A program made the translations under genes and the position numbers. Below, piece after piece: positions 1-7,816 of a stretch of DNA of 20,971 nt. Source of the stretch: Bacilli bacterium (GTDB lineage: Bacteria; Bacillota_I; Bacilli_A; RF39; UBA660); the NCBI GenBank assembly GCA_900769635.1, contig CAAGHJ010000041.1:1-20971 (forward strand). Direction: 5' to 3'. Each line of letters begins with the position of its first letter. The stretch's first letter is position 1. Under the pieces are notes generated by a model. That model ran no database searches. It saw nothing but the letters and a program-made list of their open reading frames with translations, and was not told where the DNA came from.

Positions 1-187
1 TACAGTAACCGATAGTTTTCTTGTTTAGTTTATCTTTCGATTTTAAACCTAAAAAATGATTAAGTTGTTCTTGGGAATAATATCTTGTTCCACCTGCCGT
101 TATATGGTGGGGTTTTAAAGTTCCTTTATTATCCCAATTTCTAAGAGTTTGAACGGTTTTACCAATTTTATTTGCAAATCCTCCTAT
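1..187 (-). CDS. IS607-type serine recombinase (TnpA-like), N-terminal fragment cut by contig edge
   Basis: An open frame on the minus strand runs off the left edge. It reads as a MerR-like helix-turn-helix (IGGFANKIGKTVQTLRNWD, then an LKPHHITAGGTRYY wing) followed by IGYC, where the family has the IGYCRVS start of the resolvase domain. This order is typical of IS607-family TnpA, a serine recombinase that moves the element through a circular intermediate. Similarity begins immediately after an in-frame TAA (188-190), and I see no ATG, GTG or TTG in this frame between that stop and the conserved residues. The AGGAGG at 180-185 that looks like a ribosome site is itself codons of the conserved IGGFA segment. 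The first few residues and start codon are therefore missing, so this is either a decayed 5' end or a headless insertion directly after yebC. The resolvase domain and any tnpB lie outside the window. Family assignment is fairly firm; functional state is unknown. Confidence 0.7.
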   Translation of the reverse strand, partial: MGGFANKIGKTVQTLRNWDNKGTLKPHHITAGGTRYYSQEQLNHFLGLKSKDKLNKKTIGYC

Positions 188-196
188 TTATTTTAT

Positions 197-919
197 TTAT
201 AATTCTAAATTGTGATATATGTTTTGGACATCATCGATATTTTCTAGTTCTTCGATTAGGTTTATGGCTCTTTCTTTGGTTTCTCCGTCAAGGGTAATAT
301 AGTTACTTGGAACCATTGTTACTTCGGTTACGATAAAGTTTGTATAGCCTTCTTTTTCAAGGGTTTCTTTGGTGTTTAGGAAGTTATCGGGAGTGGTATA
401 GATATCGATACTGTCTTCGTTCTCGATAAAATCGAGGATATCTAGTTCTAGTAGTACTTCCATTAGTTTATCGATATCGATATTGGTATTATCGAGAGCG
501 ATAACGCCTTTTCTTTCAAAGAGATAGCTTACGGATCCGTCTGTTCCGAGGTTTCCGCCTCTTTTGGTTAGGGTACTTCTTACAAAGCTAGCGGTTCTAT
601 TGCGATTGTCGGTTAGGCAATCGATTATGATGGCTATTCCTCCAGGGCCATATCCTTCGTATCTTAGGCTTTCGTAGTTTTCTTCACCAGCTTTGCTATG
701 GGCTTTATCGATAGCACTTTGGATATTTGATTTGGGCATATTTTCACTTTTGGCTTTTTCGATAACCATTCTTAGGTTAGAGTTATTGGCGGGATCTTTA
801 TCTCCGCTTTTGGCTGCGACATAGATTTCTTTGGCTAGTTTTTGGAATACTTTGCCTCGTTCGGCGTCGATTAGGCCTTTTTTTCTTTTAATGGTTGACC
901 ATTTTGAGTGTCCTGACAT
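197..919 (-). CDS. yebC: YebC/PmpR family protein
   Basis: A 240-residue protein matching the usual length and order of the YebC family. It opens with MSGHSKWSTIKRKKG, has the basic N-terminal helical segment (residues 1-80), and carries the GYGPGGIAIIIDCLTDNRNRT core near 90-110 and the GGNLGTDGSVSYLF segment near 121-134. Family members were first described as transcriptional regulators (PmpR). More recent work links YebC-type proteins to translation, helping ribosomes at difficult peptide sequences. The ATG follows the gatB TAA with no gap, and an AAGGATG ribosome site lies inside the gatB 3' end, so it is translationally coupled as the last gene of gatCAB-yebC. The pairing with GatCAB and prolyl-tRNA genes in this window fits a translation role, but that is inference. 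Confidence 0.93.
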   Translation of the reverse strand: MSGHSKWSTIKRKKGLIDAERGKVFQKLAKEIYVAAKSGDKDPANNSNLRMVIEKAKSENMPKSNIQSAIDKAHSKAGEENYESLRYEGYGPGGIAIIIDCLTDNRNRTASFVRSTLTKRGGNLGTDGSVSYLFERKGVIALDNTNIDIDKLMEVLLELDILDFIENEDSIDIYTTPDNFLNTKETLEKEGYTNFIVTEVTMVPSNYITLDGETKERAINLIEELENIDDVQNIYHNLEL

Positions 920-2347
920 TTAATTCATCCTTCTTTCTAATTCTTGTTTTAGTATATTACTTGATATACTTGGGTTGGCTTTGCCTTTGGTTTCTTTCAT
1001 TATTTGTCCTATTAGGTAGTCAAATACTCTTTTTCCGTTATGGTAGTCTGTGACTAGGTTTGGATTTGTATCTAGTATTTTGTTTACTATATTGGTTAAT
1101 TCTTCTTTATTTGTTATTTGCATTATGTTTTTTTCTTTTATGATTATAGATGGGGCTATATCTTTTTCTAAGCTTTCGTTTATTACTTCTTTGGCTTGTT
1201 TTATGGAGATATTTCCTTGTTCTACTTTGGTTATTAGATCTCTTAGTTCTTCGGGTGTTATTTTTATTTTATCTATTTCAAGACATAGTTTATTGATATT
1301 ACCGACAAGGATATTTAGTACATAGTTAGAGGCGGTAATGGGAGATATTTTTCCATCTAAGACTTTGTCGAAGTAGTCGGATAGTTTTTTATCTCTTGTT
1401 AGGGTGTTTGCGTCTTTTCTACTTATATTGTATTCGTTTACGTACTTATTTGCTCTATTGTAAGCAAGAAGGGGTAAACTTTTTTTTATGGTTTCGATAA
1501 AGTCTTTAGTTAGTTTTATTCTTGGGATATTGCTTTCGTTATAGTATTTATAGTCGACAGCCTCGACTTTTTTTCTTAGGGGGTAAGTCATATCGGTGGC
1601 TTCGTCATAGCGACGGGTTTCCATTTCGATAGTACCGCCTTCTTCAAGAATCTTGGTTTGTCTTTTTACTTCAGCTATGATAGATGCTTTGACAGCTGCA
1701 AAGGATGGGATGTTTTTCATTTCTACTCTAGTTCCTAGAGTGGTACTTCCTTCTTTCATAAGGGAGACGTTAACATCACAACGGACTTGGCCGAGGTCAT
1801 TGCGGGCATCACTTACGCCTAGATATAGGGCTATATTTTTATAGGTTTCGAGGAAGGCTACGGCTTCTTCGGCAGAGTATATACAGGGTTCGGTTACTGT
1901 TTCTAAGAGTGGTACTCCGCATCTATTATAGTCTAAGAGGGAATATGTATCGTAGTGATCAAGGCTAGCAGTATCTTCTTCTAGGTGGGTATCGTGAATA
2001 AGGATTTTTTTATCTTGGCCATCTATATTTATCATTACGTATCCGTTTGTCCCAATGGGATTATTTAACTGCGTTATTTGATATCCTTTGGGAAGGTCGG
2101 GATAGAAGTAGTTTTTTCTATCAAATGATAGATAGGAAGGGATATTACAGTTTAGGGCAAGGGCTACTTTGAGGGCGTTTTTTACGCCTTCTTTATTGAT
2201 AGTTGGTAATATTCCTGGGTAACCTAAATCTATTACGGAAACGTTAGAATTGGGAGATGAGGAATAGCTGTTTTCAGCGGGTGAAAAGTTTTTGGATTTG
2301 GTTTTTAATTCTAGATGGACTTCTAGTCCGATGACGGTTTTATACAT
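920..2347 (-). CDS. gatB: Aspartyl/glutamyl-tRNA(Asn/Gln) amidotransferase subunit B
   Basis: GatB is the kinase/tRNA-binding subunit of GatCAB. It phosphorylates misacylated Glu-tRNA(Gln) or Asp-tRNA(Asn) and transfers ammonia delivered by GatA. Visible family signatures are YKTVIGLEVHLEL at the start, FDRKNYFYPDLPKGYQI, HLEEDTASLDH, DYNRCGVPLLETVTEP and the RCDVNVS strand. The C-terminal half holds the helical tail and a YqeY-like tRNA-contacting domain. Length (475 residues) is normal. I chose the ATG at 2347: it lies 9 bases after AAGGAG, whereas the upstream ATG at 2356 touches that site with no spacer. The start overlaps the gatA stop by 8 bases, indicating coupled translation. Its presence suggests indirect Gln-tRNA or Asn-tRNA formation in this organism. 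Confidence 0.96.
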   Translation of the reverse strand: MYKTVIGLEVHLELKTKSKNFSPAENSYSSSPNSNVSVIDLGYPGILPTINKEGVKNALKVALALNCNIPSYLSFDRKNYFYPDLPKGYQITQLNNPIGTNGYVMINIDGQDKKILIHDTHLEEDTASLDHYDTYSLLDYNRCGVPLLETVTEPCIYSAEEAVAFLETYKNIALYLGVSDARNDLGQVRCDVNVSLMKEGSTTLGTRVEMKNIPSFAAVKASIIAEVKRQTKILEEGGTIEMETRRYDEATDMTYPLRKKVEAVDYKYYNESNIPRIKLTKDFIETIKKSLPLLAYNRANKYVNEYNISRKDANTLTRDKKLSDYFDKVLDGKISPITASNYVLNILVGNINKLCLEIDKIKITPEELRDLITKVEQGNISIKQAKEVINESLEKDIAPSIIIKEKNIMQITNKEELTNIVNKILDTNPNLVTDYHNGKRVFDYLIGQIMKETKGKANPSISSNILKQELERRMN

Positions 2348-3788
2348 TTTTTTCATCTCCTTTAGCGGTTTTATTGCTACAGTCTAGTATTTCTTCTACT
2401 TTATGGGCTATATTTAATAGTTTGGCATCTTCTTTGGCCTTGGCTGTTATATTTATAGCGATAGGCATATTATTTATGGTTCCAGACGGAATAGTTATAG
2501 ATGGGTAACCTCCGAAGTTTCCTATTATGAGATGGTTATCTAAGACTAGGTATTCGGGAGATAGGTTATCGTTTTTTTCTCCGAAACGGGGTGCGGTTTT
2601 GGATGTTGCTGGTAATATGAGAGCATCGTATTTTTCAAAGAGTTTATTTATTTTATCTGTGATTAGTCTTCTTACACGAGCGGCATTTAGGAAGAGTTTT
2701 TCTTGGTTTTCTCTTCTTAATATATAGCTTCCTAGAACAAATCTTCTTTTTATTAATTCACTAAAGCCAGCCGTTCTAGTATTAAACATTATTTTCTCAG
2801 TTGTTTGACCGTCTTTTTTATTTCCAAAGGCTATTCCGTTTAGGTTAGCGTTATTGCTTGTTGCTTCAGCACAAGATAGGGCCATATAGGCGGGGTTTAG
2901 GGCTTCTAATAGTTTGGGGTCGATACTTTCTTCTTCGATTATAAAGCCTTCGTTTCTTAGAACCCGTAGGGTATTTTCAAAACTTGAAAGGTTTTCTAAT
3001 ACTTCTTTATCGGTATAGTTTTCGGGATTTACTATTTCTTTTACATAGAATATTTTTTTACCTTTTACATCGTTAGTTAAAACAGAAGTATAGTTCTCGT
3101 TATCATCGGGAAGGCTAGTCATATCTTTATTGTCGTGGCCTTTTATGATATCTGTTACGATAGCACAGTCTTTGACATTACGGGCAAGGACTCCTACGTG
3201 GTCTAAGCTTGACGCGAAGGGAAAGAGGCCATATCTTGATATTCTTCCATAAGTTGGTTTAAAGCCTACTATTCCTCCATAAGATGCTGGTTTACGGATA
3301 GAGTCTCCTGTATCACTACCGATAGCAAAGGGTACTATTCCGAGAGCTACAGCACTGGCTGAACCGGCAGATGATCCGCCTATTTGTCTTTCTTTATCCC
3401 ACGGATTGAGGACCTTTCCGGTATGAGCAGTAGTTCCTGTTCCTCCCATTGCAAGCTCGTCCATAGTGGTTTTTCCCATTAGGACAGCACCGCTTTTTTG
3501 TAGTTTTTTATATACAGTGGCATCAAATATGGGTACATAGTTACTTAGAATATTTGATGAGGCGGTTGTTAGTATTCCTTTGGTAGATATATTGTCTTTT
3601 AGGGCATAGGGTATATCTTTTAGGATGCTATCACCAATTGTTTGGGGTTTTTTTTCAGGTATGGTTACAAAGGAATTGTATTCTTCGTAGTGTTTTGCTT
3701 TGGTTATGCTCTCGGTAAATAGCTTCTCTGGTGTTATATCACCGTTATCGAGAGAGGCTCTTATTATATCTATTGTTTTATCTGTCAT
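2340..3788 (-). CDS. gatA: Aspartyl/glutamyl-tRNA(Asn/Gln) amidotransferase subunit A
   Basis: GatA is the amidase-signature subunit that hydrolyses glutamine and passes ammonia to GatB. The catalytic Lys is in PYALKDNIS, the Gly/Ser-rich signature GGSSAGSASAVA supplies the cis-Ser region, and the nucleophilic Ser lies in GSDTGDSIRKPAS, followed by GFKPTYGRISRYG. Length (482) is usual. The commonest form of the nucleophile motif is TGGSIR; here the second Gly is Asp (TGDSIR), with Lys for Gln two residues after the Arg. As I recall, such a variant also occurs in Mollicutes, so I read it as a lineage feature rather than inactivation. The start overlaps the gatC stop as TAATG, so translation is coupled. 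Confidence 0.96.
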   Translation of the reverse strand: MTDKTIDIIRASLDNGDITPEKLFTESITKAKHYEEYNSFVTIPEKKPQTIGDSILKDIPYALKDNISTKGILTTASSNILSNYVPIFDATVYKKLQKSGAVLMGKTTMDELAMGGTGTTAHTGKVLNPWDKERQIGGSSAGSASAVALGIVPFAIGSDTGDSIRKPASYGGIVGFKPTYGRISRYGLFPFASSLDHVGVLARNVKDCAIVTDIIKGHDNKDMTSLPDDNENYTSVLTNDVKGKKIFYVKEIVNPENYTDKEVLENLSSFENTLRVLRNEGFIIEEESIDPKLLEALNPAYMALSCAEATSNNANLNGIAFGNKKDGQTTEKIMFNTRTAGFSELIKRRFVLGSYILRRENQEKLFLNAARVRRLITDKINKLFEKYDALILPATSKTAPRFGEKNDNLSPEYLVLDNHLIIGNFGGYPSITIPSGTINNMPIAINITAKAKEDAKLLNIAHKVEEILDCSNKTAKGDEKNV

Positions 3789-4075
3789 TATTCCACCACC
3801 TTTGGTACTTTTATCATATCGTATTCATAGCTACTTGCGTTTTGGAGTAAGTCTTCAGTACTTATTCTTTCGGTTACTTCGTCTTCTCGCATTTCGACAT
3901 CCTCTAAGGGAAAGGGATAGAACATTGGCTCTACCTTTTCTATATTGGGAATGCTTTCAATTAGTTTCATTTGTTTTAGTATTATATCGAATTCTTTGCT
4001 TAGGGTTTCGTACTCTTCATCTTTCATATCAAAGAGTAGATTATGGGCTAAGCTTTTTAGGGTTTCTTTATTCAT
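3788..4075 (-). CDS. gatC: Aspartyl/glutamyl-tRNA(Asn/Gln) amidotransferase subunit C
   Basis: A 95-residue protein with the two-part layout of GatC. N-terminal helices (MNKETLKSLAHNLLFDMKDEE) are followed by a linker containing VEPMFYPFPL and an extended C-terminal tail with EDVEMREDEVTE. GatC threads between GatA and GatB and stabilises their complex. An AAGGAG ribosome site sits 7 bases before the ATG. It is the first gene of the gatC-gatA-gatB-yebC unit, with a sigma-A-like promoter directly upstream. Confidence 0.93.
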   Translation of the reverse strand: MNKETLKSLAHNLLFDMKDEEYETLSKEFDIILKQMKLIESIPNIEKVEPMFYPFPLEDVEMREDEVTERISTEDLLQNASSYEYDMIKVPKVVE

Positions 4076-4096
4076 AGTCGTTCTCCTTTATTTATT

Positions 4097-4125
4097 ATTA
4101 TAGTACATTAGTTTTGGGTTTGCAA
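4097..4125 (-). promoter_or_regulatory. Promoter of gatCAB-yebC
   Basis: On the minus strand, TTGCAA (4120-4125) and TATAAT (4097-4102) are separated by exactly 17 bases and lie just before the gatC ribosome site. The -35 box is squeezed against the TAG stop of the upstream PBP gene (4130). The -10 matches the sigma-A consensus in 6 of 6 positions and the -35 in 4 of 6. Confidence 0.75.
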
Positions 4126-4129
4126 CCTA

Positions 4130-6259
4130 CTATTGGTTATTATTTTTTAATTCAAAGTATTTATCAACTGCTTGACTACTTATTCGTTTGGTTACATTGC
4201 TTTTATATCCATCACCATAGCCAACGTCAGGGCTTACAACGACAATACTCATTTCGGGGTTATCAGCGGGTGAGTAACCTACGAATGAGGTTGTTATGGT
4301 CTCTGTATCTACTACTTTATCTCCATCGGTATCTATAAAGCTTTGGCTAGTTCCGGTTTTTCCGGATGAATTGTAGTAAGATCCCATATAGCCATATCCT
4401 AGTCCTCTTGTTACAACGGCGTTAAAGCCTTCTTTTACTCTATTTATGTATTTGTCTTCAACATCGACATGGCCTAGTACTGTTGTTTCGGCAGTATAGA
4501 TTTTGTCTCCTAGTTTTTCACCGGTTGTACTTGGGCTATATACTTCTTTTAAGAGATATGGTTTTAATCTTATTCCTCCTGATGCTATAGTGTTTATATA
4601 CTGTGATAATTGGATTGGGGTATAGGTATCATACTGGCCAATAGAGAAATCTAATAGATGTCCTGGGAGGGTTGATTTTCCGCTATATCCTAGAGATTCT
4701 ACCGGTAAATCTATTCCGGTTTTGACACCGAGTCCAAAGGATGCGTACATATCACGATATTTTGTGAAGGCACTTTCATCTATTCTTAGGGCTTCGTTAT
4801 AGCGATAATTGGCTCCTCCTACTTTCATTGCTATTTGATATTGATATGAGTTAGATGAGTTTTGAAGAGCATATATATCGTTTATGGCTCCCATTGTTTG
4901 CCAAGAGCATTTTTCGGGAGTATCTTTTATTTTGATACATTGGTCATAGAGAACTGTGCCTATATTTATGGCACCGTATTTATAACCGACTAGCATTGAG
5001 GCTCCTTTTACTACTGATCCTGGGGTTACAGGAAGGGTTACAACACCGGGAGTGAAGTCTACTACTTTATAGGTACCATCAGAGGCGGTTTGGACTTGTT
5101 TTCCGGCCATTGCTAGGACTTCTCCGGTATTGGGGTCGGATATTATAGCAAAGGAACGGTTATAGTACTTTGTGTTGTATTCGTTTTTGGTATACAATAC
5201 TTCGTTTGTGAGGAGTTCTTCGAGGTAAGATTGAAGATTTAAGTCGATAGTTAGAACGATGTCATTTCCTCTTTTTCCATCTTTGATTAGTTCATAAGTG
5301 TTATCGCTATTTACACGATAGACGGCTTTTTCTCCTTTGAGATAGTCTTCATATTGTTCTTCTAGGTAGGATATTCCTACTCTATCGTCCATACTATAGC
5401 CTTTTTTTAGGTAATAATCGGCTAATTCTTCGGGTATTCCTTGGTTATTAGAGGATACGGTACCGAGAATGGATTTGAATACGTCTCCGTTTGGATAGGT
5501 TCGTTCCCAATCTAGTTTAGTATTGAAACCGCCAAGGGTATCGACATTTTCGGATACGTAAGCGTATTCTTCTTCAGTTACGTCTTTATTTTTGATTATT
5601 TTTTCTTCATAGGAATAGCCTTTATTCATAAGGGCATATATATAGGCTACTTTTTTATCGTCATCGGTATAGATACTTAGGTCTTCATCGGTTATTCTGT
5701 CAAAGATTAGGTCTTTTATTTCTTTATCAGATAGTTTTCGATTGGTACGCATTTCCCATTCTTCATCGGTTATTTTGGTTTTGGCTTGATCGTAGTTATT
5801 TATATACCAATAATTTTTAAAGTTATAGTTTGATATTTTGTTATAGTCTACATTTATATAGCCGGCTATTTCTTTAGCTAGGGCTAGTTCTTCTTTGGTT
5901 GTTACTTTAGCGGGCTTTTTATAGTATATGGTTTTTACGGCTTTGTTATCGACAAGTATATTATAGTTTCTATCATAGATTCTGCCACGGGGTGCTGAAG
6001 ATGAGGTTACGGTTCTTTCGGTTGCACTTACTAGTTTCTCCTTATAAGTATCTTTTTCAAATACTTGGAGGTAGAATAGTCTACAGATTATACCGACAAA
6101 GAGTATAATGATTATAATTATTACGAAGTTATATCTTTTTTCGATTACTTCGTTTAGGTCTCTTGATCTTAGAGTCTTACCTGCATTTATGTTTTTATGG
6201 GGAGTTTTTTTCTTTACTTTCTTATTTTTGGTTTTTTTATTAATATATTTTTTTGCCAT
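4130..6259 (-). CDS. Class B penicillin-binding protein (PBP2-like peptidoglycan transpeptidase)
   Basis: A 709-residue class B PBP that cross-links peptidoglycan on the outer membrane face. A Lys-rich cytoplasmic tail (1-43) precedes one membrane anchor (about 44-62, YNFVIIIIIILFVGIICRLF) and a dimerisation/pedestal domain with RGRIYDRNYNILVDN. The transpeptidase domain has all three active-site motifs: SxxK at S415-K418 (PGSVVKG), SxN at S468-N470 (SSN), and KTG at 634-636 (SGKTGTS). The AAGGTGAT ribosome site supports the ATG at 6259. It is probably elongation-type (PBP2/MrdA-like) rather than division-type FtsI, because there is no mur/fts neighbourhood and no PASTA repeat, but that choice is inference. 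It implies the organism has a cell wall, unlike true mycoplasmas. Confidence 0.93.
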   Translation of the reverse strand: MAKKYINKKTKNKKVKKKTPHKNINAGKTLRSRDLNEVIEKRYNFVIIIIIILFVGIICRLFYLQVFEKDTYKEKLVSATERTVTSSSAPRGRIYDRNYNILVDNKAVKTIYYKKPAKVTTKEELALAKEIAGYINVDYNKISNYNFKNYWYINNYDQAKTKITDEEWEMRTNRKLSDKEIKDLIFDRITDEDLSIYTDDDKKVAYIYALMNKGYSYEEKIIKNKDVTEEEYAYVSENVDTLGGFNTKLDWERTYPNGDVFKSILGTVSSNNQGIPEELADYYLKKGYSMDDRVGISYLEEQYEDYLKGEKAVYRVNSDNTYELIKDGKRGNDIVLTIDLNLQSYLEELLTNEVLYTKNEYNTKYYNRSFAIISDPNTGEVLAMAGKQVQTASDGTYKVVDFTPGVVTLPVTPGSVVKGASMLVGYKYGAINIGTVLYDQCIKIKDTPEKCSWQTMGAINDIYALQNSSNSYQYQIAMKVGGANYRYNEALRIDESAFTKYRDMYASFGLGVKTGIDLPVESLGYSGKSTLPGHLLDFSIGQYDTYTPIQLSQYINTIASGGIRLKPYLLKEVYSPSTTGEKLGDKIYTAETTVLGHVDVEDKYINRVKEGFNAVVTRGLGYGYMGSYYNSSGKTGTSQSFIDTDGDKVVDTETITTSFVGYSPADNPEMSIVVVSPDVGYGDGYKSNVTKRISSQAVDKYFELKNNNQ

Positions 6260-6289
6260 TTTACATCACCTTTTTCAATCATTACTATT

Positions 6290-6318
6290 ATTATATCATA
6301 AAAGTTTTAATTTATCAT
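6290..6318 (-). promoter_or_regulatory. Putative promoter of the PBP gene
   Basis: A perfect TATAAT (6290-6295, minus strand) lies about 30 bases before the PBP start codon. A 17-base spacer separates it from ATGATA (6313-6318), which matches 4 of 6 positions of TTGACA. It lies in the divergent spacer shared with the + strand gene at 6.3 kb. Confidence 0.45.
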
Positions 6319-6337
6319 ATATTTTAGTGGTGAAATG

Positions 6338-6589
6338 ATGAATATTTTTTTATTAGAGAGCTATATTAGAAAGCTTAATAAGAGTGATGTTTATGGATAT
6401 GCTTTAAAACAGGGTATAGAACTTATGGATGAGGAAGTTGATTTTCTTTATTCTTTGATTAAGAGTGATTATAAGACGTTTATTTATGGGAACTCAAGAG
6501 AGGTTTTGAATAGAGTTCAAAGTAATGTTAGAAAAGAGGTTTATGAAAGGATTTTGTATTTGTATGATAAGTATAGATATCTTCTTTAA
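6338..6589 (+). CDS. Small conserved-looking protein, possibly DUF2624/YqfT-like
   Basis: This is the only + strand gene, divergent from the PBP gene. It encodes 83 residues, or 84 from the adjacent upstream ATG at 6335. The second ATG is better spaced from GGTG (6329-6332). The product is soluble and predicted helical, with no cysteines, signal or membrane segment. The pattern (LESYIRKLNKSDVYGYALKQGIEL, then DEEVDFLYSLIKSDY) resembles small Bacilli DUF2624 (YqfT) proteins of similar length, but I recognise the overall pattern only and the match is weak. It is convergent with smpB. Function unknown. Confidence 0.7.
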   Translation: MNIFLLESYIRKLNKSDVYGYALKQGIELMDEEVDFLYSLIKSDYKTFIYGNSREVLNRVQSNVRKEVYERILYLYDKYRYLL

Positions 6590-6616
6590 GCTTTTCTATT
6601 AGTTTTGGATTAGTAC

Positions 6617-6634
6617 TTCTACAGGATTGTAGAA
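6617..6634 (+). terminator. Weak hairpin after the small + strand gene
   Basis: A perfect 7-bp stem TTCTACA/TGTAGAA with a GGAT loop lies 28 bases after the + strand stop codon. The next T-run (about 6651-6656) is too far away for a classical intrinsic terminator, so this is only a candidate 3' structure. Confidence 0.3.
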
Positions 6635-6665
6635 TATATCTCTATAAGTATTTTTTCACAGTAAA

Positions 6666-6686
6666 AGCACTGCAAGGGGCAGTGCT
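6666..6686 (-). terminator. Terminator of smpB (end of the secG-smpB unit)
   Basis: The 8-bp perfect stem AGCACTGC/GCAGTGCT with a 5-base loop is followed on the minus strand by TTTTAC. The first two bases of the stem overlap the smpB TAG stop codon, so termination is set right at the end of the gene. The short T-run makes it weaker than usual. Confidence 0.6.
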
Positions 6687-7122
6687 ATCTTAGTTTATAT
6701 TTTTTATGGATTTCTCTATCTATATCTCTTTCTTTAATACTTTCTCTTTTATCGTAATTTTTCTTTCCTTTGGCTAGGGCTATTTCTACTTTGGCGTGAC
6801 TTCCTTTGAAATAAATTTTAAGGGGAACAAGGGTATAGCCTTCCATAGTGAGTTTATTTTCTAGTTTTTGGATTTCTTTTTTGTGCATAAGTAGTTTTCT
6901 TGTACGGGTTTCTTCGTGATTAAAGATATTTCCTTCTTTATAGGGTGATATATGGGTATTTAGGAGATAGATTTCTCCGTTTTTTATTATGGCATAGCTA
7001 TCTTTGATGTTAGCTTTGCCGGCACGAATGGACTTTATTTCTGTGCCTTTTAGGACAATACCGGCTTCGAATGTGTCTTCGATTTGGTAGTCATAGCGGG
7101 CTTTTCTGTTATTTATTTCCAT
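6685..7122 (-). CDS. smpB: SsrA-binding protein SmpB
   Basis: SmpB binds tmRNA and delivers it to stalled ribosomes for trans-translation. Family signatures are NRKARYDY at the N-terminus, EAGIVLKGTEIKSIRAGKANIKDSYA, and the basic tail (AKGKKNYDKRESIKERDIDREI) that folds along the decoding site. At 145 residues it is normal in length. I chose the ATG at 7122, which follows AGAGGTG; the in-frame GTG at 7131 lies inside that ribosome site. I see no tmRNA (ssrA) gene nearby, although ssrA often follows smpB. In Bacillota smpB usually follows rnr directly; here capA and fic intervene, and the smpB leader is a near-copy of the fic leader. Confidence 0.95.
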   Translation of the reverse strand: MEINNRKARYDYQIEDTFEAGIVLKGTEIKSIRAGKANIKDSYAIIKNGEIYLLNTHISPYKEGNIFNHEETRTRKLLMHKKEIQKLENKLTMEGYTLVPLKIYFKGSHAKVEIALAKGKKNYDKRESIKERDIDREIHKKYKLR

Positions 7123-7125
7123 TTT

Positions 7126-7169
7126 TTTCACCTCTTTTTGGGGGCCCTATGGGGGCTAGTAATTATATT
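7126..7169. repeat. Direct repeat A (smpB side) bracketing fic
   Basis: A 44-bp sequence containing GGGGGCCCTATGGGGGCTAG and the AGAGGTG ribosome site of smpB. It matches 7817-7859 except for one extra T in a T-run and TA against AT in the centre. It overlaps the last codon of fic on its right side and the smpB start region on its left side. The paired G5 tracts are conspicuous in this A+T-rich DNA. Confidence 0.85.
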
Positions 7170-7813
7170 CCATCTATACAGTTATTGTATATCCATTCTG
7201 TTAATTCTTTATTATTATTTGTTTCATAGTATTTGATTAATCTAGTTAAATAGTCTCCTATTTTATCTACGGGTATAGATATTATTCCTTGACCGTTTCT
7301 TATCATTTCTTTATTGGCAATAAGATTGGCTACTCTTTTATTTCCGTCTATAAACATTTGGCTTCTTTGAAGATAACAGAAGAGGTTAATACATTTTTCT
7401 AGTTTATGGGGACTATTTAGTATTTCTTGTAAATCTTTGGTATAGTTACATTCTTCTGGTAATTTGGGACGCCAAGATGTTCCGGTTATACCTACTCCTC
7501 TATCACGGAAGTTGCCGAGAGGAGTTATGTTTTGGCCTTTACAAATTTCAAAGTGAACTTTTTTTATATAGTCGATAGTTAATTCTTCATCTATGGTATT
7601 TAATACATACTCCCAAGCATCTTTGAGGCCTTTTAGTTTTAGCATATCATCTATGGATATTTTGCCAGTATTGACATTATTCATAAAGGAATACGTATCA
7701 GCAAATGTTACTGCTATTCCTTCTAAATTAGCACTTTTATATATGTTGTCTACTAATTTTCGTTTAGCAAAGAAAATGTTATCTTCCTTAGTCATATTGT
7801 ATTTGTCTTCCAT
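7163..7813 (-). CDS. Fic-domain protein with Gln in place of the catalytic His
   Basis: A 216-residue Fic-fold protein. Fic enzymes usually AMPylate a target protein through the motif HxFx(D/E)GN(G/K)R. Here residues 152-160 read QMFIDGNKR: the phosphate-loop residues (D156-G157-N158-K159-R160) are intact but the catalytic His is Gln. The flap preceding it (GNFRDRGVGITGTSWRP, about 100-116) is typical. An N-terminal SANLEG (S27-E31-G32) matches the autoinhibitory (S/T)xxxE(G/N) helix of class II Fic proteins. The AGAGGTG ribosome site supports the ATG at 7813. It lies between capA and smpB, bracketed by near-identical repeats, which suggests a late insertion into the conserved rnr-smpB region. 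It could be inactive, a different nucleotidyl/phosphoryl transferase, or a binding domain. No antitoxin gene is visible beside it. Confidence 0.88.
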   Translation of the reverse strand: MEDKYNMTKEDNIFFAKRKLVDNIYKSANLEGIAVTFADTYSFMNNVNTGKISIDDMLKLKGLKDAWEYVLNTIDEELTIDYIKKVHFEICKGQNITPLGNFRDRGVGITGTSWRPKLPEECNYTKDLQEILNSPHKLEKCINLFCYLQRSQMFIDGNKRVANLIANKEMIRNGQGIISIPVDKIGDYLTRLIKYYETNNNKELTEWIYNNCIDGI

Positions 7814-7816
7814 TTA

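Noticed and set aside
6590..6684. A tmRNA (ssrA) gene next to smpB
   Set aside because: The space is under 100 bases and shows only a small hairpin and the smpB terminator, with no tRNA-like ends or tag-coding frame.
7141..7160. GGGGGCCCTATGGGGGCTAG as an intrinsic terminator
   Set aside because: The two G5 blocks are in direct, not inverted, orientation, so no strong stem followed by a T-run forms on either strand.
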